A stretch of 64,000 bases of DNA from Chenopodium formosanum (lineage: Eukaryota; Streptophyta; Magnoliopsida; Caryophyllales; Amaranthaceae): positions 5,394,001-5,458,000 of the forward strand of contig CM044858.1 of NCBI GenBank assembly GCA_024500155.1. The letters are read 5' to 3'. Below are positions 56,242-64,000 of the stretch, in pieces. The position numbers and the translations under genes were made by a program. The notes below the pieces were generated by a model. That model ran no database searches. It saw only the letters and a program-made list of their open reading frames with translations, and had not been told where the DNA came from. Numbering within the stretch: the first letter of the stretch is position 1; each line of letters begins with the position of its first letter.

Positions 56242-56894
56242 GTCTCATTCGACATAATTCTTAAATAATATGGAATTAAAAACTTTAATTAACTATGACA
56301 ATATATACTATTGTGGAAATTTGTTAAATTGTCATATGAAATGTGGTTTCAAATTAAAAAAAAAAATATTGCGGAGTAATATTCAGCGATTAAAAATGCA
56401 ATTGCTAAAAGATATGGATTGGGAAACTTGTAAAAAGTGGGAAAAATATTTGTAAAGGGTTGGGAATAAAGAATTAGATAGGATGAGGGGGAATTGAAGG
56501 AGTTTGAAAATGTGAAAAAGAAAAATTAAACAAAAGAAACCCTGAAAATGGAATTAGTGATAATTGATAAAGGACTATACGGGCCCGATTCACCTGATAA
56601 TGGTGTCCACGCATACCATTAACGCTGTCGCATATCATAACACAAATAAGCCAAGCAAATTAAAGGCAAAGGCAAAGGCAAAGGCAAATTACTTAAAGCA
56701 CTCTTCTTCTCTTGGATTGCATCATCTTCCAACACCAACCGCTAATTCAATTAGGTGGTCAACAATGATTTCCAATCTACATTTCCCCTAAAACCATCTA
56801 ACTACAATACCACTTAAAGATGCCTAATAATAGTAAAGCAATTTCCTCCCCGCACAACTCCTCTCTCTTGCCGCACTTACATTGGCCGGTTAGG
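56242..56894. other. Intergenic DNA between MITE copies 3 and 4
   Basis: Contains a short (GGCAAA)n repeat at about 56664-56690 and small frames only. No gene supported. Confidence 0.45.
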
Positions 56895-56897
56895 TTA

Positions 56898-57154
56898 GGG
56901 CCTGTTCATATTTACTTAATTTCAGTTCAGTTCAGTTCAGTTCAGCTCCAATCAGTTCAGTTCAGCTCCAATCAGTTCAGTTCAGCTCCAATCAGTTCAG
57001 TTCATTCCAGTTCAGTTCAGCTCTTAATTTCCCTCTCACATAAAATATTCATTTCACTTCAATTCAGTTCAGTTCAGTTCCAATTAGTTCAGTTCAGTTC
57101 AGTTCAGCTCCAATCAGTTCAGTTCAGCTCAGTTCAGTAAATGTGAACATGCCC
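56898..57154. mobile_element. TTCAG-family Tourist-like MITE (copy 4)
   Basis: 257 bp, the longest copy. Ends GGGCCTGTTCATATTTAC / GTAAATGTGAACATGCCC; the left flank is TTA and the right flank TAC, so the duplication is imperfect. A TTCAGTTCAGCTCCAATCAG module is repeated several times. A 106-codon frame of Ser/Val/Gln/Phe repeats results from the pentamer array and is not a gene. Confidence 0.75.
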
Positions 57155-57962
57155 TACTTTACCTTACTTATGTTTATCTCATCTGATTTGAACATATTTT
57201 TTCGTATCTAAACTTAATTTTTCTAATTTGACTAAACTTATAACTTAAATTTATGCTAATTTATAAGGAACAAATCTATCAAGTGGAACTTTGTAAGGTT
57301 TGTTAGCATTACGCATTTTATTAATTTGTAATTTTCATAAGGGAAAATAATGATAATAACAACCATTCCAAGTGTTATTTGCAACAATAATACACACATT
57401 TCACCTGAGTCATGGCCAACTTCTTGTTCGTCCCCTCGACACAACTTAACATGTTAACTCTCTCATCATTATAACAAATCCAAGACCCTTTAACAAAAAT
57501 GATCCTAACTCCCTTTCTAGCTAATTCAAGTAGCATAATTAATCTTTCAAAACAACACTCCAACCTTAATTAAGAAACCAATAAGAGATAGACCAACCCG
57601 CCAAAGTGTAAGCAGTATACAACAGGTGTACTGCACCCCAACAAATCCACAAACTAATTTCAAACAACCATCCAAGAAACTATAATGCGAGTTTTCAACC
57701 ATTTCCATACATGCAAGTGATTTAGATTTATAGGTTGAATTTTGTATGTACACCGTCCATTTCATAATAAGTTTAATAAGTATTGTGTATGTATGGCTTA
57801 TCAAATTCATATCAAAACAAATTTTCAATACTTAAAACTTTTTTTTTTTAAAATAAAATTTTTACTAATAACCATAATGTAATTAGGTAGCTTAAGCCCT
57901 TTAACTTTCACTAACGACTCCTTTCATTTTTATAAATGTTACATAAACTAACATACTATAGC
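57155..57962. other. Intergenic DNA between MITE copies 4 and 5
   Basis: AT-rich with short spurious frames on the minus strand; no element or gene recognised. Confidence 0.45.
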
Positions 57963-57965
57963 TAA

Positions 57966-58176
57966 GAGTCTGTTCACATTTACTTAATTTCTGTTCAGTT
58001 CAGTTCAGCTTCAATCACGTTCTGTCCAGTTCAATTCAGCTTTTAATTTCCTTCTCTCATAAAATATTCATTTCAGCTCAATTCAGTTCAGTTTAATTCA
58101 GCTCCAATCAATTCAGTTCAATTTAGTTTAGTTCAGTTTAGCTACAATCAGTTCAATTTAGTAAATGTGAACACCC
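57966..58176. mobile_element. TTCAG-family Tourist-like MITE (copy 5)
   Basis: 211 bp, ends GAGTCTGTTCACATTTAC / GTAAATGTGAACACCC, flanked by TAA at 57963-57965 and 58177-58179. The interior is similar to copy 4 but more degenerate. Confidence 0.75.
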
Positions 58177-58179
58177 TAA

Positions 58180-58834
58180 GTGTTACACATCTTTCTTTGT
58201 GGCAAAACACTCCAATTTAATATTGCTTATTATATCTCTTTTCTCTAATGATCTCCAATCAAATCCACTACTCCTTTTTCATTTTTTCATCTTTTTTATT
58301 CTTATACAGTATTACTTTTCAATAATATATTAACTCTACTATTTTTTTTTCTTATGATCGAATTTCTAATACCCCAATTACTTCTATTACATCTTTTTAT
58401 TTAAAGGTAATTTTTTTCCTAATACTATTTGTGGCGTTCAAATAAAAGTGTAACACTTAGAAAAACAAAGATGTACTATAATCTCTAGGGAAGGGGAAAC
58501 AAAAGAGTAAAAAGTAGGTGTCTAACTTTTAAACTACCCATCATTTCTATTAAAGCCAATAAATGTTATTTTAATATTCAATCAAAGACTACAATAAAGC
58601 CTTAAAAGAAATTTATTAATTAATTACTTCAAATAACTAATGGTTTATTGTAATGAGAACTAATGGTTTAAATTGGAAAAAAGAAGATATCAAATTTGAA
58701 ATTTTTTTTATTTAAAATTACAAAATAAGAAAACACATATTTCTCATATTAGCATTCATAATAATTTGTAATGAGACACTCTAAAAATCATGGGTCTAAA
58801 CTTTTGATAATTACTGTATATTTTATCTTTATTA
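58180..58834. other. AT-rich intergenic DNA
   Basis: No genes or elements recognised between MITE copy 5 and the Stowaway-like element. Confidence 0.45.
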
Positions 58835-59092
58835 CTCCCTCCATTTTTAAATACTTGTTTCATTTCTCCATGCACAAAGTTTAAAAAAATTGAATAAACT
58901 AATAAAATATGGAAGTAGTGGGGTTGATGAAAGAGTAAAAAATTGTAAAAAAAATCAAAAGTAGTGGAGAGAATTGAAGGAGAGAGAGAATATGTGAGTA
59001 ATATTATTGGGTCCACTTGGTGAAAGAAATTAATTAAATATTGTAAAAGCTTTCCAAATAAGGAAATGGAGCAAGTATTTAAAAACAGCCGG

Positions 59093-59132
<40 letters not shown>

Positions 59133-59161
59133 GTGGAGCAAGCATTTAAAAACGGAAGGAG
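58835..59161. mobile_element. Stowaway MITE carrying a poly(A) insertion
   Basis: 327 bp flanked by TA (58833-58834, 59162-59163). Ends CTCCCTCCATTTTTAAATAC and its near-complement (AAAAACGGAAGGAG) give TIRs of about 23 bp. Near the right end the segment TGGAGCAAG(T/C)ATTTAAAAAC occurs twice (about 59067 and 59133) on either side of a ~33-base A run, as if a retroposed tail with target duplication had inserted. Confidence 0.75.
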
Positions 59162-59170
59162 TATTACTCT

Positions 59171-59198
59171 TGCACATATTGCGTGTGTAAAAGGCTAG
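59171..59198 (+). mobile_element. Possible Helitron 3' end
   Basis: GCACATATTGCGTGTGT (CACA/TGTG stem) followed by AAAAGGCTAG and T, similar to the end at 51200. Weak hairpin, so tentative. Confidence 0.35.
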
Positions 59199-59608
59199 TC
59201 TATAATTTTAAAGTAAATAAGGAGTAGGGAAATGATTAATGAAATACTCGTATGTATAGTAGTATTCAGAAATAGGAAAATGAATACGGATAAGAGAATC
59301 TAAAATCTAAAACGAGATGAATTCCGATGCATGCATAATGCATTAAGGAACATGCATACGTGTATTGGGGATTCACATCCCACCAAGTGAGTCTACTTTT
59401 CTCGTGTATAAGAAGCCTCATTTATTTCTACATTTGGTGCTCCTCATCCCTTGCTTATTACTTACTTGTCTTCTCTCTTACCACAACCTACTAAGAGAGA
59501 ATTCTAAACCAGTTAGCTTATTAGTTAGAGCTTAAGAATACATACATATTAATATAACCGAGGAAGTATATTAAAGAGAGGGGTTTTTGTCAATATTTTT
59601 ATTACAAA
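59199..59608 (+). promoter_or_regulatory. Promoter and 5' leader of the WAT1-related gene
   Basis: Upstream of the ATG at 59609. GTGTATAAGAAG at about 59403-59414 is a weak TATA candidate, giving a leader of about 170 bases. A CATGCATA/ATGCAT (RY-like) cluster is at about 59328-59341. Function is inferred from position. Confidence 0.35.
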
Positions 59609-62600
59609 ATGGGAATCAAGTCAGTCGCCGCAAGTATAGCAAAGATTAAGGCATACTTGGCTATAATTTCACTCCAATTTGGGTATTCTGGGATGTACAT
59701 AGTAACCGCGGTTTGCTTGAAGCATGGGATGAACCATTTCATACTCTCCGTCTACCGTCATGTTTTTGCCACCATTGCCATTGCTCCCTTTGCCCTTATT
59801 TTTGAAAGGTACGTGCCTACAACGTCGCCTACTCCGTTTTTTTTTTTTTTAAGAAACAATTTTAACTAATTATGTGTTTTATTTTGTGCAGGAAAACTAG
59901 GCCCAAGATGACCCTCTCAATCTTTCTCAAGATTATGTTGCTTGCTTTTCTCGAGTATAGCTCTCTAAATTCACTAGCTACCTAGCTTTCTCAATAGAAT
60001 TTTCATGACTGATATCAATATTTTAACTATCTAAGTATATTCGACTCTCATCTTTAACTAATGATCATCAAACACAATAAATCTTTTAAAGTTCACTACG
60101 TTATACATCCTTCATTCCAAATTAGTTGACACATTATTTCTTTTATCACGCCAGTAAATGCAAAATTTGAATCGAATATACTTTTATTATGCAATTGTAA
60201 AAAAGACACTAATAATTGTTGAATTTTAATTAACTACACATTGAAACAAATAAGATCTTACGTTATTTCAAAAAAAAAAAAAAAGATCTTACGTAACAAT
60301 ATTTTTTTTTTTAGTAAAAGAATAATTAATTCTCAATACATATTTTTTTTTTATAAATTTCAGGCCTGTGCTAGATCAAAATCTATACTACGTGGGATTA
60401 AAAGATACATCGGCAACACTTACATCAGCCAGTGTTAACATCCTCCCGGCAATTACCTTTATCATGGCAACAATTTTCAGGTATGGAGTACTTCACAACT
60501 AATGAAGCAATTCATATTTAATGACTTTTCTGATGAATAAATATTTGAAAGAAATCTTTTTAAAACTCTAAGTTGGATATTGATACGTTTAATCGTTTAT
60601 TATGTCACATAACTACATGCAAGTAAGATTTAAGTCTTACGTAACAATGTTTAATATAACAAACTACATAGGATTGAATATAAAAAATAATTAATTGAAA
60701 AATAATCCTTAAAAAAAAAAAATTATTTTCCTTTATTTGTAACACTTCACTTTGAGGAAGAGATTTTAGGTAAAGTATACATACACGTAATATCTAACCC
60801 TTCTCTATTCTTGGTATATATTAAAATTATAATAATTCTAATTAAGTGGTAATTTATCTAAATTAAGCAACTCTTAAAAAAAACGTGTCAAAGTTAATTG
60901 GTTAAATGTTGTGTTACAAATAAAAAGATAGCTGAAAACGGATTTTAAAAAAAAAAGGTTTTTTAATAGATATTACTCCGTACTACATATTTTGTATAAT
61001 AATATCGTACTGTACTACGTACTAACACATGGATTAAATAGCTTATTTGCAATGGGTTGCATATTTTTATAAATGCTTTAGTGCGGATGATGTGGTTTCA
61101 ACAAAATGACTTTTAGTATCAACAATTTTATTGGGGGACACTTTATTATTTTACTTTATATGCACCTATGAAATGACAAAACCTCTTAACCCATCTCTCG
61201 AATTGTAAAGGCCTTTGTATTTTCAATCATGGCTAAACTAACCTTTTTTTTTTTTTTGACAAACTGCTAAGCTAATCCGGTGATCGAATAATTGTTATTC
61301 CACTTATTTTTTATGTCATGCAGAAGTGTACTGGGATGCTATGTTTACAGTAGAACGATAAAATTTGATGTGCGTGCCTGAAATTTCAAATAAGATTAAC
61401 ATTTTTAAAAGCATAACTTTGATCAATTTTTTTTCTACGCGGGATAGAACAGTTGGTAGCTATATCTTTAAATACTACAGTATATTAGTAAAAAAATTGA
61501 AAAATTATTCTATTAAAGTAGAAATTGTGATTAATTCAACTACAAAGGTTACAATAATTAAATTTGGAATGACCATGATTATAGGCTGGAGAAAGTTGAC
61601 ATAAGGAAGCTACCAAGCCAAGCCAAGATCATAGGAACCATAGTTACCGTATCAGGGGCAATGGTAATGACCCTTTACAGAGGACCAATCATCAATCTTT
61701 TCGGAAGACACGGAATTGACCACCTTCACTCCGCCACTGCTGTTGCTGCTGCTACCCCATCTACTCAACATTGGATTATTGGCACCATTTGCGTCCTTAG
61801 CAGCTGCTTGGGATGGGCCGCTTTCTTCATCCTCCAAGTAAGGTCCCTTAGGATTAATTACGTCGTAGATATTTGTTTATAAAATACGATTAATCTCTAA
61901 TTTTTAATTAATTTTGGTGGCCAGTCATTTACTCTGAAGGAGTACCCGTCACAACTATCTTTGACAGCATGGATATGCTTCATGGGATCATTAGAAGGAG
62001 CAGTCGTGTCGCTTGTCATGGTAAGGGACATGAAAGCTTGGGAACTTGGCTGGGACTCTAGACTTCTTGCCTCTGTTTACACGGTAATAATCTTTTATGT
62101 TACTCTATTAGTGAAATGAATATTCATTTTATCATCGGAATACTTGATGGTAATAATTAAATTAAAAATCGATATATGATTGATGAATGATGCAGGGAGT
62201 GATATGCTCAGGGATTGCTTATTATGTGCAAGGAGTTGTTAACAAGGAAAGAGGACCCGTTTTTGTGACAGTTTTCAGCCCTCTTTGCATGATCATCACC
62301 GCTGCTTTAGGATCCATTATCTTGCATGAGATACTTCATTTAGGCAGGTAATGTCAAATTAAATGACTTCATTTTACTTTAATCATCAGATTAAAGCACA
62401 TAATAAAGCTATTTATGGACCCACCATTTTTAAATTTTAGAAAAAAACTAGAATTAATTAATGCTTACTTGGAAACCTAGCTTAGCTCATTAAAAATAAA
62501 GCTAAAGCCCACTATAGATAGAGCTAGATTGCTATGGAACATGACATTGCCCAATAACAAAATAATAGAGCAAAAGAAACTTCAACTTAAAGCTGCTTCG

Positions 62601-63292
62601 TATTTTTCTTAGTTCTTCTTTTGATTTTGTATCTTGGTCGCATATTATAAGGGATGAGAACTTTGTCGCTGATCACCTTGCTAGTTTAGTACCTATAGGT
62701 GTGGAACAAGTTTGGGAGAATTTTTGCCCAAATATAATTTCTCCTTATGTCCTAATGGACAAATTGTCCATTAATTAATAAAATTGGTACTAAACGTTCT
62801 TTAAGAAAAAAAATAAAAAATAAAAAAAAATAAACTTCCTCCCTTTCTAAAACACGTTGGGCCACAAAATGTATTTGGTAACATTAACTTCCCTTTTTTT
62901 TACGCCTACCATTTTTGTATATCCATGACCTTTTAATGAAAATTGATTGCATGAGTATAAAAGGATCTTTAATTGCATGTATGTGTTTGCGTGATTCAAA
63001 AGTAAGTTCACATAAAAATGTTAAAGCTAATAGAAAAAATTGGTGCAGCATCATTGGAGCGTTGATCATAGTCATAGGCCTGTACACGGTGGTATGGGGG
63101 AAAAGCAAGGATATCCGAACACCTGATGAGAAAGGCAAGGCTCTACCCGAATTGCCCATTGTCACCGACACTGCCACCACCGCCGCCGCCACCAAATCTA
63201 TTGACATTACTACCCTTACTTCAGACGATCAAACCAATCATTCTGAAATCCCGATGACCAAGAAGATCTCCTCAACACAAGATGTCGCGTAA
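59609..63292 (+). CDS. WAT1-related / UMAMIT EamA-family transporter (seven exons)
   Basis: Exons 59609-59808, 59892-59954, 60364-60480, 61585-61837, 61925-62083, 62196-62347 and 63049-63292 give 395 residues, the usual length for this plant family. The first EamA half holds the conserved GMNHFILSVYRHVFATIAIAP and YYVGLKDTSATLTSASVNIL blocks. The second half has SCLGWAAFFILQ, LTAWICFMGSLEGA, a GIAYYVQGVV helix and GPVFVTVFSPLCMII, ending with IIGALIIVIGLYTVVWGK before a hydrophilic tail rich in Thr/Ala. Ten membrane helices are expected. The family exports amino acids or, for WAT1 itself, auxin at the tonoplast; position next to a p24-delta gene suggests UMAMIT18/SIAR1 or UMAMIT19 as counterpart. 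All junctions are GT-AG. Intron 6 holds a LINE tail. Confidence 0.94.
62580..62831 (+). mobile_element. 5'-truncated LINE 3' end in intron 6 of the WAT1-related gene
   Basis: The frame DFVSWSHIIRDENFVADHLA (about 62620-62680) is the end of a LINE RNase H domain. A noncoding 3' tail and an A-rich stretch (62806-62831) follow. AAACTTC occurs just before (about 62577) and just after (about 62832) and may be the target duplication. Sense orientation to the host gene. Confidence 0.7.
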
Positions 63293-64000
63293 CTAACACC
63301 ATCTCTGATGGAGCCCCCTAAAATTATTAAACAGGAAACAAAAAATGGATGTTTGTTGGTTAATATGTATAATTTGGATCATTAGACAAAATCCTTACAG
63401 CAATTAATCTAAATTTTTGAGATAAAAGGGGACTATCATGAAGAGAAATGATTAGCTTACCATATATTGTCGGATTGAAAGAAAATCCTTTTTATTTTTT
63501 TGGTCATCTTGTTGCTAATCAATTTGATTTTTTATCTCGCTAAATAGAGCACTTGTTATCATACAATTACACTCAGTGCTGATCCTAGTACACTAGCTTG
63601 ATATTAATTAAGTCCCTAAACTTTAATTCATTGTCTTTCATTATTAAAGTTGGATGGCAGAAATTGAAGCCCCCAACTATTAACAAACTTGCATTTTTGT
63701 TTTGCGTGCTAGCTAATAAAATCCATCTTCAACAAAAAAAAAAAAAAAAAAAAACAAAAAAAACAAAAATAAAAACAAACCATATATTGTACATATTCGC
63801 CGTGGCAAGGAAGGAGGATAATCCAACCATTTTTGCTCAAAAAAGTGAGCAAGAAACTGCCTAATATAATGTTATAAAAAAACTACCTGATAAATGGTTA
63901 AATGTTGTCAAGTACTAACTATGGTCGGATTTCCCCGTTGACCTAATTTTCCGGCGTTGGTCCACCTCAAAACACCCCTGATAAACAATTAATGACCTAA
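63293..64000 (+). other. 3' flank of the WAT1-related gene
   Basis: Probable 3' UTR for the first ~200 bp, then AT-rich DNA with a long A tract at about 63734-63754 that may be another retroposed tail. No gene. Confidence 0.45.

Noticed and set aside
56820..57140. 106-codon frame of repeating SVQFSS residues
   Set aside because: It is a translation of the TTCAG pentamer array in MITE copy 4; no gene features.

Overview
This is a plant nuclear window, AT-rich and intron-rich. Gene families (WAT1/UMAMIT, p24-delta, AP2/ERF, ACY1-like M20 peptidase), tRNA-iMet-primed copia LTR elements, Stowaway, Tourist and hAT MITEs and Helitron-type ends point to a eudicot. The TTCAG-rich MITEs and frequent TACGGAGTA motif recall Amaranthaceae/Caryophyllales, but that is an impression. 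Six genes are split across exons; I assembled their models by hand from splice sites and family conservation.

Layout. 1-11428 is retrotransposon territory. Two copies of one copia family lie head to head in a diverged block of a ~320-bp tandem repeat. The right copy (3052-11423) is complete, with 793-bp LTRs that read as identical, a CCCGG target duplication, PBS and PPT, yet its pol is heavily decayed. At 12.2-14.7 kb is a MORN-repeat membrane protein gene (+). 15-25 kb is gene-poor: a TTCAG MITE, two terminal-inverted-repeat elements with G+C-rich word repeats, and a 2.9-kb array of nine ~320-bp repeats. At 25.8-26.5 kb is an intronless AP2/ERF gene (-). At 31.8-37.3 kb is an aminoacylase-1-like M20 peptidase (-) with a 4-kb intron holding a LINE relic. 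A Mutator-like element (37.5-38.6 kb) with a LINE 3' end inside lies just upstream of it. A UMP-CMP kinase (+) follows at 40.5-41.9 kb, a p24-delta/GOLD cargo receptor (+) at 43.9-45.1 kb, and a glutaredoxin-like DUF836 protein (-) at 48.3-50.5 kb. 50.8-59.2 kb is a MITE/Helitron nest, and a WAT1-related EamA transporter (+) closes the window at 59.6-63.3 kb.

The genes are unrelated housekeeping and regulatory loci, not a pathway. The striking point is synteny. From memory, MORN + ERF012/013/014 + M20 peptidase + p24-delta-5 + UMAMIT18/19 neighbour one another in pieces on three Arabidopsis chromosome 1 segments (At1g218xx-219xx, At1g448xx, At1g776xx), so this window may preserve the undivided arrangement. 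I found no CRISPR, prokaryotic system or clearly new enzyme system. The most unusual items are the recently moved but coding-dead copia element with a conserved GC-rich hairpin island, the TTCAG-filled Tourist-like MITE family, two poly(A)-only insertions flanked by duplications, and a probable GC-AG intron in the p24 gene.
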